Shown here piece after piece: positions 53,711 to 63,273 of a DNA stretch of 64,000 nt (the stretch's first letter is position 1; each line of letters begins with the position of its first letter). The position numbers were made by a program, and so were the translations under genes. The notes beneath the pieces are model-generated. The model ran no database searches and had not been told where the DNA came from. It worked only from the letters and a program-made list of their open reading frames with translations. The DNA lies in the NCBI RefSeq assembly GCF_015627175.1, contig NZ_VTDQ01000011.1:1-64000 (forward strand), in the 5' to 3' direction. This DNA is from Acinetobacter pollinis. GTDB lineage: Bacteria > Pseudomonadota > Gammaproteobacteria > Pseudomonadales > Moraxellaceae.

Positions 53711-54055
53711 ATGATGATATGTCCAAAGTGTGGTTCATCTGAACTAGAAATTAGAGATCATGAACAGCGGTTAAAAAGTTTAGGTGGCATTGTTCTTGGT
53801 TCTGCAGGTGTTGCCGCAGGCACAGTTGGTGGTGCAGCAGCAGGTGCATCTACAGGTGCCGCTATTGGGACATTGGCCGGACCTTTAGGTGTTATTACAG
53901 GTGCAACAATTGGTACCTTTGTCGGTGCAATTAGTGCAGGTGTAACAGGTGGTTTTTTAGGTAGAAAGTTTGGGAATAAAGCTGGTACAGTTGTCGATAA
54001 GAATGTTTTTTTTGATTATTTGTGTAAGCAATGCGGTTGTCGTTTTAATGCATAA
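53711..54055 (+). CDS. split zinc-ribbon protein with glycine-zipper membrane core
   Basis: The 114-residue protein has CPKC at residues 4-7 and CKQC at 105-108, which could close one zinc ribbon around a long, Gly/Ala/Thr-rich hydrophobic region (about 28-95) with repeated GxxxG-type patterns. That region should form a membrane hairpin or amphipathic assembly. I do not know a function. ATG 53711 (or 53714) is chosen at the conserved start; the upstream frame opens only with TTG at 53648. Follows the LysE gene on the same strand. Confidence 0.65.
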   Translation: MMICPKCGSSELEIRDHEQRLKSLGGIVLGSAGVAAGTVGGAAAGASTGAAIGTLAGPLGVITGATIGTFVGAISAGVTGGFLGRKFGNKAGTVVDKNVFFDYLCKQCGCRFNA

Positions 54056-54058
54056 AAA

Positions 54059-54090
54059 AACCAGCCTTATTTTAGTAAATAAGGCTGGTT
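54059..54090 (-). terminator. gabD terminator
   Basis: AACCAGCCTTATTT pairs with AAATAAGGCTGGTT (14 bp, 4-nt loop). On the minus strand it is followed by a run of T (complement of the A-run at 54054-54060), just after the gabD stop. Confidence 0.85.
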
Positions 54091-54097
54091 AATGTGT

Positions 54098-55540
54098 TTA
54101 TGAAATATCAAGGCATAAGTACTTTGTTTCAAGGTATTCGTCAATGCCGACCTGACCACCTTCACGACCAAGACCAGATTGTTTAATTCCGCCAAATGGT
54201 GCGACTTCATTTGAAATTGCACCTGTATTAATACCTACCATACCATATTCTAAAGCTTCGCCAACACGCCATTGGCGACCAGTGTTTTGCGTAAATAAAT
54301 AGGCAGCTAAGCCAAACTCTGTATCGTTTGCCATAGTAATCGCTTCGCTTTCTTCTTTAAAACGAAAAAGAGGTGCAACTGGTCCGAAAGTTTCTTCTTT
54401 GGCAACTTTCATGTCTTGTGTAACATCTGTAAGGACTGTTGGTTCAAAAAAGCAAGCGCCTTGATCTGTAGATTTTCCACCCGTTGCAATATGGGCACCT
54501 TTAGATGTTGCATCTTCAATGTGTGATAAAACTTTATCTACAGCAGCTTGTTCGATGAGTGGCCCTTGAGTTACACCTTCATCGCGACCATCACCGACTT
54601 TAAGTTTTTTAACAGCTTCAACGAGTTTCTCGCTTAGTGCGTTATAAATACCGTCTTGTACATAAATACGATTTGCACAAACGCACGTCTGTCCACTATT
54701 ACGGAATTTACTTGCCATAATACCTTGGACTGCTTGCTCTAGGTTGGCATCGTCAAACACAATAAGAGGTGCATTTCCACCGAGTTCTAAAGAAAGTTTT
54801 TTAATAGTGGGCGCACATTGCTTCATGAGAATACGCCCGACTTCTGTAGATCCTGTAAAACTCAATTTGCGAATAACATCACTTTCACAAAGAACTTGTC
54901 CAACATCTTCAGTTTCACCACTTACATGAATTAAGAGGTCTTGAGGTAAACCTGCTTGTAGTGCTAACACTTCAAGTGCATAAGCAGTTAATGGGGTTAG
55001 CTCAGCAGGCTTAACAATCATGGCACAGCCTGCGGCGAGAGCAGGTCCTGCTTTACGTGTAATCATTGCTGCAGGAAAGTTCCAAGGGGTAATTGCCGCC
55101 GTAACACCAATAGGTTGTTTAATGACAAGAAGACGTTGATGACTTTGGGTTTGTGGAATAATTTCACCTTCAGTTCGTCTTGCTTGCTCCGCAAACCAAC
55201 GAATGAATGAAGCTGCATAGCCAATTTCACCTTCAGCCTCTGCAAGCGATTTACCTTGTTCTGCTGTAAGAATTTGTGCAAGATCTTTTTTATGTTCAAT
55301 CATTGATTGATACCAAGCCAATAAGATATCTGCACGTGCCAAAGCAGTTTGATTTTTCCAAGATACTTGTGCTTTTTCAGCTCGCTGAATGATTTTTTCT
55401 ACAGCAACTTTGTCATGCTTTTTAACCCATGCCAAAGTTTCATTGGTTGCTGCATCTGTGACTTCAAGATAATCCGAAGTTTGCTTATCAAAAGAAATAT
55501 CGGGATGTTTGAGTAGGTATTGTAGTTTTGTTGCAATCAT
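54098..55540 (-). CDS. gabD: succinate-semialdehyde dehydrogenase GabD
   Basis: GabD oxidises succinate semialdehyde to succinate, using NAD(P), completing GABA breakdown. The 480-residue aldehyde dehydrogenase has ITPWNFPAAMITRK (about 149-162), the general base Glu in LSLELGGNAP (about 251-260) and the catalytic Cys in FRNSGQTCVCANR (about 278-290, with a second Cys two residues on, the redox pair seen in GabD). Follows gabT after 30 bp on the same strand. Confidence 0.93.
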   Translation of the reverse strand: MIATKLQYLLKHPDISFDKQTSDYLEVTDAATNETLAWVKKHDKVAVEKIIQRAEKAQVSWKNQTALARADILLAWYQSMIEHKKDLAQILTAEQGKSLAEAEGEIGYAASFIRWFAEQARRTEGEIIPQTQSHQRLLVIKQPIGVTAAITPWNFPAAMITRKAGPALAAGCAMIVKPAELTPLTAYALEVLALQAGLPQDLLIHVSGETEDVGQVLCESDVIRKLSFTGSTEVGRILMKQCAPTIKKLSLELGGNAPLIVFDDANLEQAVQGIMASKFRNSGQTCVCANRIYVQDGIYNALSEKLVEAVKKLKVGDGRDEGVTQGPLIEQAAVDKVLSHIEDATSKGAHIATGGKSTDQGACFFEPTVLTDVTQDMKVAKEETFGPVAPLFRFKEESEAITMANDTEFGLAAYLFTQNTGRQWRVGEALEYGMVGINTGAISNEVAPFGGIKQSGLGREGGQVGIDEYLETKYLCLDIS

Positions 55541-55570
55541 TAAATTTCTCCGTGCTTTACGCTTTTGTAT

Positions 55571-56821
55571 TTATAAAGATGCAAAACTTTGTTCTAGGAT
55601 TTGTAACCCTGCATTAAATTGTTCTGTTGGAATAGTCAGTGGATAAAGAAAGCGAATTACATTGCCATATTTACCACAAGTTAATAACAGCAAACCATTT
55701 TCCATTGCATGATTTTGTATTGCTTTCGCAATATCGGCTGTTGTCACTTCAACCGCAATCATCGAACCAAGTGCACGAACATCTTGAATAACAGAAGGAT
55801 AACTTTCTTTTAACTGCTCAAGTAAAGAAACAAGTGATTTACCTAAAGTATGCGCACGCTCACATAAGTTTTCTTCTTGAATAATATCTAAAACAGCATG
55901 AGCGGCAGCGACAGCAACTGGACTACCTGCATATGTGCCACCAAGGCCTCCAGCTTGGGGTGCATCCATGACTTCTGCATGACCGACTACACCTGAAATT
56001 GGAAATCCGCCACCTAAACTTTTTGCCATAGTGATGAGATCAGCTTTTACTTGATGATATTGCATTGCAAAGATTTGACCTGTGCGAGCAAAGCCAGATT
56101 GAACCTCATCTGCAATGAGTAAAATACCCTGTTCATCACAAATTTTTCTGAGCTGAACCAGAAATTCAGGTGGAGCAATATGAAAACCACCTTCACCCTG
56201 AACAGGTTCGAGAACAATTGCAGCGACATCATGTGCAGAGATGTCTTCACTAAAAATATTATGAATACTTTCAATGGCATCATCGACAGTGACACCATTG
56301 CATGCCACCGGATAGCGAGCATGAAATACACCAGCAGGCATTACACCAAAATCACGTTTATAAGGTGCTGTTTTTCCTGTCATTGCCATGGTCATAAAAG
56401 AACGGCCATGAAATGCATTGCCAAATGTAATAATGCCATGACGACCAGTATACGATCTTGCAATTTTTACCGCATTTTCTACAGCTTCTGCACCTGTTGT
56501 AAAAAATACTGTTTTTGCTTCACCTTCAATTGGCGCAATGTCATTAATACGTTCTGCGAGAGAAATATAACTTTCATAAGGTGTGACTTGATATGCAGTA
56601 TGCGTAAAATGTTCAAGTTGTTGCGTGACGGCCTTAATAATTTTGGGGTGACGATGTCCTGTATTGAGTACAGCAATTCCACCTGCAAAATCTGTAAATA
56701 CACGTCCTTCGGTATCCCAAATCGTAGCGTTTTCAGCTTTCTCTGCGTACCAGTTACACATAACACCTACACCACGAGGGGTAGCTTTTTGCTTACGAGT
56801 ATTTAAAGTATTTTTTTCCAT
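55571..56821 (-). CDS. gabT: 4-aminobutyrate aminotransferase GabT
   Basis: GabT transfers the amino group of GABA to 2-oxoglutarate. This 416-residue class III PLP enzyme has TGAEAVENAVKIAR (about 107-120), the PLP-contacting IADEVQSGFARTG (about 236-248), and the Schiff-base Lys in TMAKSLGGGFPISG (about 264-277). It is divergent from a GabR-like regulator with about 86 bp between, and first in gabT-gabD. Confidence 0.94.
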   Translation of the reverse strand: MEKNTLNTRKQKATPRGVGVMCNWYAEKAENATIWDTEGRVFTDFAGGIAVLNTGHRHPKIIKAVTQQLEHFTHTAYQVTPYESYISLAERINDIAPIEGEAKTVFFTTGAEAVENAVKIARSYTGRHGIITFGNAFHGRSFMTMAMTGKTAPYKRDFGVMPAGVFHARYPVACNGVTVDDAIESIHNIFSEDISAHDVAAIVLEPVQGEGGFHIAPPEFLVQLRKICDEQGILLIADEVQSGFARTGQIFAMQYHQVKADLITMAKSLGGGFPISGVVGHAEVMDAPQAGGLGGTYAGSPVAVAAAHAVLDIIQEENLCERAHTLGKSLVSLLEQLKESYPSVIQDVRALGSMIAVEVTTADIAKAIQNHAMENGLLLLTCGKYGNVIRFLYPLTIPTEQFNAGLQILEQSFASL

Positions 56822-56907
56822 GGTGGCATCCTTGAGTTTATGGCTACATCGTGCATATACAATGCTTTATAATGTAAAGCTGAGTCAGAAATTTCTTATG
56901 CTCTAAT

Positions 56908-58467
56908 GTGTCTGTTTTTATAGATGTTGACGAGAGCCATTTTCTTAAATGTGGAGGGTACCAATTGCGGAGTCTACTTGGAGATTATGTCTTACAACAT
57001 TTACAAAATGAGCAAACTGGTACGTTACATTATCGCTTATTTCGTTGTTTAAGACATGCTATTGTCAAAGGTGTTGTACAACCAAGTACACGATTGCCCG
57101 CATCACGCGATCTTGCTCAAGCAATACATGTGTCTAGAAATACGGTTTTAAGTGCTTACGACCAATTACAGGCTGAAGGCTATGTAGAAGCAAAGACAGG
57201 GCATGGGACTTGGGTATCTTCTCGTATTCCAGATGATTTTTTATCTTCACTTCCTTCGCACATAGACAATAAACGAGAAAAAATGGATGAAGAAGAGAAG
57301 TATGAGATTTCTAAAAGGGGACAATGTTTAATTGAGAGGGCGTCAGCTTCACCACATCAATGGGGTGCTTTTGTACCAGGTGTACCAGATGTCATGGCTT
57401 TTCCTCATCATATTTTTCAACGTATTCAAACCAAGCAAAGCAAATTGCCTCAAATTGAACAATTAATTTATAGCAATACAGGTGGATGTTTTCGATTACG
57501 TACTGCTTTGGCTCAGTATCTAAAAGTATCTCGTTCAGTCTCTTGCGATGCCGATCAGATTATTATTACAGAAGGCATTCATCAAGGAATTGATTTAATT
57601 ACGCGAGTATTAAGTGATGTGGGCGATTTAGCTTGGGTTGAAGAGCCTGGTTATTGGGGTGTTAAAAACAATTTAAGTATGAATGGGCTCGATGTAGAAC
57701 CCATCTCTATTGAATCAGAAGGATTGTATATTCCCAATTCACCTCAAAGATTACCAAGCCTTATTTTTGTCACACCTTCACATCAGTATCCTTTAGGGCC
57801 ACATTTAAGTATTCAGCGACGTAAACATTTGATTAAGTTTGCACGAGAAAATAAATGCTGGGTTGTTGAAGATGATTATGACAGCGAGTTTCGTTTTTCG
57901 GGAAAACCATACCCATCTTTACAAGGACTTGAAAGAAATAGCCCTGTTATTTATATGGGAACCTTTAGTAAAACGATTTATCCAGCACTGCGTATTGGTT
58001 ATGTGGTTGCGCCAAAAAGTTTAGCACCTATTTTACGTCAAGCCTCTACAGAGCTGTATCGCGGTGGACATACTTTACTTCAAAATACCTTAGCTGAATT
58101 TATTGAAGAAGGCCACTATGAAGCACATATTCGCCGTATGCGACTACTATATGGTAAGCGTCGATCTTATCTAATAGATCTTATTTTTAAATACTTAGGC
58201 GAACGTTTTTTACACCCTTATGATAATGCTTCAGGTCTGCATTTAGTACTTAAACTTCCTCAAAGTGTTGATGATACTGCATTAAGTGAATATGCCATTC
58301 AACGTGGTGTAAAAGTCAGACCTTTATCTCAGTATTATTTAAATAGACATAGCGCATGCGAAAAAGGATTATTACTCGGTTTTGCCTGTGTTGATGAAAA
58401 AAATATGTTTGATGCTTTTACTTTACTGATAGAGTGTTTAAAAAAGTTTAATATTCCTCTCAAATAA
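56908..58467 (+). CDS. gabR: MocR/GabR-type regulator
   Basis: The 519-residue protein fuses a GntR winged helix (about 40-110: STRLPASRDLAQAIHVSRNTVLSAYDQLQAEGYVEAKTGHGTWV) to an aminotransferase-like domain that binds PLP (Lys in GTFSKTIYPALRIGY). GabR activates gabTD with GABA and PLP. Divergent placement supports that role here. The start is GTG 56908; no good Shine-Dalgarno or better in-frame ATG is seen, so the true start may differ. Confidence 0.88.
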   Translation: MSVFIDVDESHFLKCGGYQLRSLLGDYVLQHLQNEQTGTLHYRLFRCLRHAIVKGVVQPSTRLPASRDLAQAIHVSRNTVLSAYDQLQAEGYVEAKTGHGTWVSSRIPDDFLSSLPSHIDNKREKMDEEEKYEISKRGQCLIERASASPHQWGAFVPGVPDVMAFPHHIFQRIQTKQSKLPQIEQLIYSNTGGCFRLRTALAQYLKVSRSVSCDADQIIITEGIHQGIDLITRVLSDVGDLAWVEEPGYWGVKNNLSMNGLDVEPISIESEGLYIPNSPQRLPSLIFVTPSHQYPLGPHLSIQRRKHLIKFARENKCWVVEDDYDSEFRFSGKPYPSLQGLERNSPVIYMGTFSKTIYPALRIGYVVAPKSLAPILRQASTELYRGGHTLLQNTLAEFIEEGHYEAHIRRMRLLYGKRRSYLIDLIFKYLGERFLHPYDNASGLHLVLKLPQSVDDTALSEYAIQRGVKVRPLSQYYLNRHSACEKGLLLGFACVDEKNMFDAFTLLIECLKKFNIPLK

Positions 58468-58476
58468 TAAAGCGTG

Positions 58477-59475
58477 CTAAGTCATGATTGTTCTTGCTTT
58501 TTCACGCATTTGAGATGCGATTTGATGTACATTTAAATCTTCATTATTGGACAGGACAATTAACGTAAAACTATTTTTTATATCTCTTAAGAAATAAGAA
58601 ACAAAGCCGAGCCATTCTCCTGAATGTTCTAAGATATTTTCATATTCATTTTCTACATGTAAAAGACCGTAGGCATACGATTCATGATTGATAACAGGTA
58701 AGTGGTTAATGTGATATTTAGGTAAAACAGTCATCATCTTATTTATTAGTGCTTTTCCACCAATTTGACATGTTTTAAAGTTATGTCCCCACTTTAAAAG
58801 ATCGTTAACTGTTGAATGAACAGCACCATCTCCAGTTTGTGTCCATAAAGATTCAGAAATTTCATATTGATGATTCTCTGATATTTTATAGCCTGTTGCC
58901 ATTGGGAAATCTAATGGATATTTTTCAATGATGGTAGTATTGAACATACCTAACGGTTCGAAAATATTTTGCTTTGCAAATACTGAGAAAGGGGTTTGTG
59001 TGACTTGCTCAATAATTTGAGCCAGTAAAAAATACCCTGTATTTGAATATTCAAACTTTGTTCCTGCTTGAAATTTTGTTTGAGTTTGACGAAAGATGTC
59101 ATCAAGTGTGTCTTGTACGGTATACGGTTGATTGAGAGAAACGCCATGATCAATAGCAACGTCAATATAATCGTAGAGTCCACTCGTGTGATAAATTAAA
59201 TGCTGTAATGTAATCTGATCTGCACAAATACTCATTTGAGGAAAGTATGTGGATAGTTTGTCATTTAAAGACAGTTTATTTGCTTGTTCTAAAAGTAATA
59301 TAGAACAAGCTGTAAATTGTTTAGATAAAGAAGCTAGATTAAATATGGTATTTGAAGAAATTAAAATAGGTTGGTCAATAGATTCAACGCCTTCTTTGAG
59401 TTCTAAATAATCACCTTCGTCAAATGCGAGAACGGCAATAAAACCTGGTCGATGGGTAGGTAGGTCTTGGGTCAT
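58477..59475 (-). CDS. serine hydrolase, beta-lactamase/PBP4-like fold
   Basis: The 332-residue protein has the S-x-x-K motif (Ser49, Lys52 in FNLASLSKQFTA), the Y-x-N motif in FEYSNTGYF, and HSGEWLGF in place of the third box, the set seen in class C-related esterases and DD-peptidases. There is no signal peptide, unusual for the class, so either it is cytoplasmic or the annotated start is truncated. Ends 10 bp from the gabR stop, converging. Substrate unknown. Confidence 0.8.
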   Translation of the reverse strand: MTQDLPTHRPGFIAVLAFDEGDYLELKEGVESIDQPILISSNTIFNLASLSKQFTACSILLLEQANKLSLNDKLSTYFPQMSICADQITLQHLIYHTSGLYDYIDVAIDHGVSLNQPYTVQDTLDDIFRQTQTKFQAGTKFEYSNTGYFLLAQIIEQVTQTPFSVFAKQNIFEPLGMFNTTIIEKYPLDFPMATGYKISENHQYEISESLWTQTGDGAVHSTVNDLLKWGHNFKTCQIGGKALINKMMTVLPKYHINHLPVINHESYAYGLLHVENEYENILEHSGEWLGFVSYFLRDIKNSFTLIVLSNNEDLNVHQIASQMREKARTIMT

Positions 59476-59823
59476 ATGAGTTATAGATTTTTAAATATAA
59501 AGATATATTTTAAATATTTTTAATATGAAAATACTGTAAAAAATAGTATTTATTAGACATCTTAAGAGTTCTTAGTAATTTAAATATTTTCTTTTTAATC
59601 AAAAATTTAATACAGGTATAATTATTTTTTCTATGCTGTATAAAGATGAATTTTCTCAAATAATATATAGGTAATACTACTAGGTTATCATTTTTCATAG
59701 ATTAGTAGCTTTATATTACAATTTTTTTTGTTATATTAGGAAGCATAAAACATTCAATATGAATGTAGGTATAAAAAATAAACTTACACGCTTCCCTACA
59801 ATGAATTATAAGAAGGTAAATCA
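59476..59823. other. AT-rich divergent promoter region
   Basis: About 350 bp, extremely AT-rich, between the serine hydrolase and the lipoprotein gene. A small in-frame stretch on the minus strand shows no gene-like character. No structured RNA or operator is seen. Confidence 0.3.
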
Positions 59824-60405
59824 ATGAATAAGAAATATTTCATAGGTATGGCTGTTTGCTTTTTTGCACTACTGAATACAGCATGTTCAACATCCATACA
59901 AAATCCTAAAAATGAAATATCTTCCAGTACAAAGTCGAAATATGCAGATGAACACCAAAAAACATTTGGTATTACAGCTGAACAGTTTCGTGAAAAAATG
60001 AATGCACGTATGGATAAGACAAATACATTTGTACTTGTACCATTTCAGTCTTTCAATATTCAAAAAAATAAGTTTAAAGTGGATGACATCTCACAGCGTA
60101 ATATTATATTGGAAGGGACGGTTGCACCGAATGGTGAACTCACTGCAATTATCTATAAAAGTCGTATGAATGACGATGAAAGTCTCGTTAAAACGATGAC
60201 ATTGATAGATGCAACTGCCAAAGTGTTGCCTCCAACGATTGATGAAAAGAAAAAGGGGGATTTACTTGAAGATGTGATAGAAGCTTCTGTCGCTAGTCCA
60301 AAAAGTTATGCGCAAAAAACGGTGGACAACGCAGTAACTTATGCTGTTAAAAGTTTACCCGATGGTCAGTTTGTAGTGACTTATACGCCTGCTGAAACTG
60401 GTTAA
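59824..60405 (+). CDS. uncharacterised lipoprotein
   Basis: The 193-residue precursor has a lipobox LNTAC (Cys about 21), followed by a Ser/Thr/Lys linker. The rest is soluble and beta-rich, with no family recognised (core roughly 50-185, ending VVTYTPAETG). It converges with the LysR gene and overlaps it by 4 bp. GAAGG precedes the start. Confidence 0.75.
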   Translation: MNKKYFIGMAVCFFALLNTACSTSIQNPKNEISSSTKSKYADEHQKTFGITAEQFREKMNARMDKTNTFVLVPFQSFNIQKNKFKVDDISQRNIILEGTVAPNGELTAIIYKSRMNDDESLVKTMTLIDATAKVLPPTIDEKKKGDLLEDVIEASVASPKSYAQKTVDNAVTYAVKSLPDGQFVVTYTPAETG

Positions 60406-61280
60406 AGTAAAAACTCTTGTGACTTAATAATGAGATGGTGTGTAAGCTTTTCCAATTGTGGTGACTGTTGTTGCCAATGATGCCAATATAAACTGATATC
60501 TAAAGTTGTTTTTGGGGTAAGCACAACCAACTCAGTATTTCTTACTTGCAGTTCGGGTACCATGCCATAGCCTAGTCCAAGCTCAATGGCATCTACAAAA
60601 GATTCTGAAGATGGAATGAAATGATAAGGATAAGCAGTTTTAGGTAATCCAAAATGCTCGAGTAGTACATTTCCATGCATATTATCTTTACGATTAAAAA
60701 TAACAGCAGGCGCATGCTTGAGCGCTTCTCTAGAAATCCCATATGGAAACCATCTGCGAATAAATGCATCGGATGCAACTAGATGATAGCGAACTTTACC
60801 TAAAAAAGTGGCATAGCAACCGCTTCTTGCTTTTGATTCTGTAGAAATACAGGCATTCACTTGTCCTGTCTCTAGTAAATAATGAGTGTAGTCCTGATCT
60901 TCTAATTGTAAATTTAGTAAGATTTTTTCAGTAAGTGTGACTTGTTGTAAAGCAGGTAAAAACCAAGTCGCTAAAGTGTCTGCATTAATTGCAATTGCGA
61001 GTTTGAAAAACTCTGAGGATAGGTCTTTGCCTGAAAATTGATACAATAAATCTTGCTCTAATAGCTTAACTTTTCTTAAATAAGATAATAACTCATGTCC
61101 TGATTGGGTTGGTTTACATGGCCTTTCACGCAGTAATAATGTTTTTCCTACACACTGCTCAAGTGCTTTTACTCTTAATGTAATGGCAGATGGCGTTACA
61201 TGTAATTGAGCACCGGCTAATTCAAAACTTCCTGTTTCAATCACTGCTAGAAATGCCTCACACTGTTTATTATCAAGCAT
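60402..61280 (-). CDS. argP: LysR-family regulator ArgP/LysG
   Basis: The 292-residue protein opens with LDNKQCEAFLAVIETGSFELAGAQLHVTPSAITLRVKALEQCVGKTLLLRERPCKPTQSG, the ArgP/IciA helix-turn-helix. ArgP activates the exporter argO/lysE when arginine or lysine (or its toxic analogue canavanine) is high. It is divergent from a LysE-family exporter across about 113 bp, the standard ArgP-ArgO arrangement. Its 3' end overlaps the lipoprotein gene by 4 bp. Confidence 0.9.
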   Translation of the reverse strand: MLDNKQCEAFLAVIETGSFELAGAQLHVTPSAITLRVKALEQCVGKTLLLRERPCKPTQSGHELLSYLRKVKLLEQDLLYQFSGKDLSSEFFKLAIAINADTLATWFLPALQQVTLTEKILLNLQLEDQDYTHYLLETGQVNACISTESKARSGCYATFLGKVRYHLVASDAFIRRWFPYGISREALKHAPAVIFNRKDNMHGNVLLEHFGLPKTAYPYHFIPSSESFVDAIELGLGYGMVPELQVRNTELVVLTPKTTLDISLYWHHWQQQSPQLEKLTHHLIIKSQEFLL

Positions 61281-61393
61281 ATGCTACCTAAATTATTTTT
61301 AGTTTGACCTATATTTTCTTAATAATACTTAAAAAGCAATAAAAATATGAATAATGCATTTGAGTACAAAACTGAAAATATGAGGAGTCTAAA

Positions 61394-62014
61394 ATGTTGT
61401 GGGGAATCTGGGGGCAAGGACTTGTTATGGGGGCAGGTTTAATTATTGCAGTAGGAGCACAAAATGCGCATGTATTACGCATTGGTTTACAGCAACAACA
61501 TGTACTCATTACAGTACTCATTTGTATTTTATGCGATGCACTTGCAATTTCAGTAGGTGTGGCAGGCGTGGGAAACTTTATTCAAAGTAATGAAATTTTA
61601 ATGAATATTGCACGTTGGGGCGGTGCTTTATTTTTATTAAGCTATGGATTTTTAGCATTGAAACGAGCACTCTTTGCCAAAGAGGGATTATATGTTGCTC
61701 AGCAAAATAAAACACTAACAAGAATGACGGCAGTTCAACTTGTTCTGGCAGTTTCTGTACTAAATCCACATTTATATTTAGATACAATGGTACTCTTAGG
61801 AGCAGTTGGAAGTCAGCACGATGCCAGTAATGCAAAAATTGCCTTTACTGTAGGGGCTATTTCAGCATCGATTATATGGTTTACTTTGTTAGGTTGGGGG
61901 GCGAAAAAAGTTGCACCATGGCTACAAAAACCAATGGCATGGCGTTTTATAGATGGCTTTGTCGCTATAATGATGTTTACAATTGCATCTATACTTATAT
62001 TTAAACCTTTATAA
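61394..62014 (+). CDS. argO: LysE/ArgO-type amino-acid exporter
   Basis: The 206-residue membrane protein has the LysE signature GAGLIIAVGAQNAHVLRIGLQQ (about 13-34) and VSVLNPHLYLDTMVLLGAVG (about 118-137), and six membrane segments. It exports basic amino acids, probably arginine or lysine. GAGGAG precedes the start. Divergent from argP. It is followed 13 bp later by a DUF1543 gene on the same strand, so they may be co-transcribed. Confidence 0.9.
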   Translation: MLWGIWGQGLVMGAGLIIAVGAQNAHVLRIGLQQQHVLITVLICILCDALAISVGVAGVGNFIQSNEILMNIARWGGALFLLSYGFLALKRALFAKEGLYVAQQNKTLTRMTAVQLVLAVSVLNPHLYLDTMVLLGAVGSQHDASNAKIAFTVGAISASIIWFTLLGWGAKKVAPWLQKPMAWRFIDGFVAIMMFTIASILIFKPL

Positions 62015-62027
62015 ATAGGAAATACCG

Positions 62028-62543
62028 ATGTCGCAGGAAACTCTATATATTGTTTTATTGGGTGGAAAACATGAAAAAGCAAATATAGAGGTTCATGATA
62101 TCAGACCGATCATTTGTGCAAACTTGGAAGATGTATACTCCAAATTAAAGCAACAATGGTTTGGTCTCCAAAAGGGATTACATATTGATGGATGGATGAA
62201 AATTCAGGGTGTTCATTATCATGATCAATCTTATAAGCTTGTGATTTCAGATCAACCACAATCTTCGGCATTAAAACTATACCTTATTAATTTAGGTGCT
62301 TATGTTCCTCAAGAGTTTGGAGAGGTGCATAAGTACCTAGTCGTTGCGGGTAAAAGTACAGCAGATGCAAAGCAACAAGGCAAACAGGCAATAGAAAAGC
62401 ATTGGTTTAAACCACATACAGATGCGGTTGTCGATGTCGATGCATGTATTGAACTTAATTTAATTGATCAACAATATATCCATCTTATAGAGGGTTCATT
62501 TGAGCCAAACAGCTTTGAAAATGACTATATTGTGATTGGGTAA
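62028..62543 (+). CDS. DUF1543 family protein
   Basis: The 171-residue protein matches the DUF1543 layout, twice repeating a motif: VLLGGKHEKANIEVHDIRPIIC near the start, GLHIDGWMKIQGVHYHDQSYKLVIS near residues 48-72, then LYLINLGAYVPQEFGEVHKYLVVAG (about 84-108) and HTDAVVDVDACIELNLIDQQYIHLIEG. Function unknown. It is placed between argO and a DauR-like regulator, 3 bp from the latter, in what is likely one operon. Confidence 0.75.
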   Translation: MSQETLYIVLLGGKHEKANIEVHDIRPIICANLEDVYSKLKQQWFGLQKGLHIDGWMKIQGVHYHDQSYKLVISDQPQSSALKLYLINLGAYVPQEFGEVHKYLVVAGKSTADAKQQGKQAIEKHWFKPHTDAVVDVDACIELNLIDQQYIHLIEGSFEPNSFENDYIVIG

Positions 62544-62546
62544 TTT

Positions 62547-63173
62547 ATGTCAGATAGTCAGTTAGATGAACAACATCTTTTAGCGCAGTTAGACATTATT
62601 GCAGATGGTTTAAGCCAAACTCTAAAACCGTTTTGTGAGGTGGTTGTTCATCACTTAAATGGTGATCAACAAGGTATACATCGGATTTACAATAATTTAT
62701 CTAGCCGAATAGAAGGTGACCCTGTAACAACATTGGGCGAAGCACGTATTTCAGATGATAATTATCCGAGTATTATTGCCAATTATGCAAATACACTACC
62801 CGACGGAAAACCACTAAAAAGTACCTCTATTGGAATTAAAAATAAACAAGGTGAGTATATTGCAGCTTTATGTTTGAATGTAGATATCTCTGCATTCTCT
62901 ACAGTGCAACATATGCTTGCCCAATTTACAGCAGTTGGTGATTTACAGCCTAAGGAAAAATTACAACCTTTTAATCAGGACGATTTGATTGAGTATATGA
63001 ATCAATTCTCTGCAGCCAAAGGAATTTCCGTAAGAGGTTTAAGTAGTCAAGAAAGAAAGCAATTAATGTCTGAATTAAAAGAACAAGGATTTTTAGAAAT
63101 TCGTCGCTCAATTGACTTAATTGCTAAGCATCTTGGTGTTTCACGACCAACGATTTATGCTTATCTAAAATAA
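62547..63173 (+). CDS. YheO/DauR-like PAS + HTH regulator
   Basis: The 208-residue protein has a YheO-type PAS domain (about 15-130: PFCEVVVHHL, then GIHRIYNNLSSRIEGDPVTTLG, then KSTSIGIKNKQGEYIAALCLNVDIS) and a C-terminal helix-turn-helix (about 165-205: RRSIDLIAKHLGVSRPTIYAYLK). In Pseudomonas the related DauR controls D-arginine use. Here it lies just before a threonine/serine dehydratase-type gene, which may be its target. Overlaps nothing; 3 bp after DUF1543. Confidence 0.83.
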   Translation: MSDSQLDEQHLLAQLDIIADGLSQTLKPFCEVVVHHLNGDQQGIHRIYNNLSSRIEGDPVTTLGEARISDDNYPSIIANYANTLPDGKPLKSTSIGIKNKQGEYIAALCLNVDISAFSTVQHMLAQFTAVGDLQPKEKLQPFNQDDLIEYMNQFSAAKGISVRGLSSQERKQLMSELKEQGFLEIRRSIDLIAKHLGVSRPTIYAYLK

Positions 63174-63273
63174 AACATACTTTAAGTTCTAGTACCATCT
63201 TCTAAAAATTAACTTTACAAAATGTCATTTATTTAATATTTTGTAAATATATCGATGGGATAGAAATATAAAT

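Noticed and set aside
56180-56806. 208-residue plus-strand ORF
   Set aside because: Fully antisense to gabT, Cys-rich with unnatural composition, no ribosome-binding site: a shadow.
59510-59698. 62-residue minus-strand ORF in the AT-rich gap
   Set aside because: Lys/Ile/Tyr-rich translation of AT-rich DNA without a convincing start.
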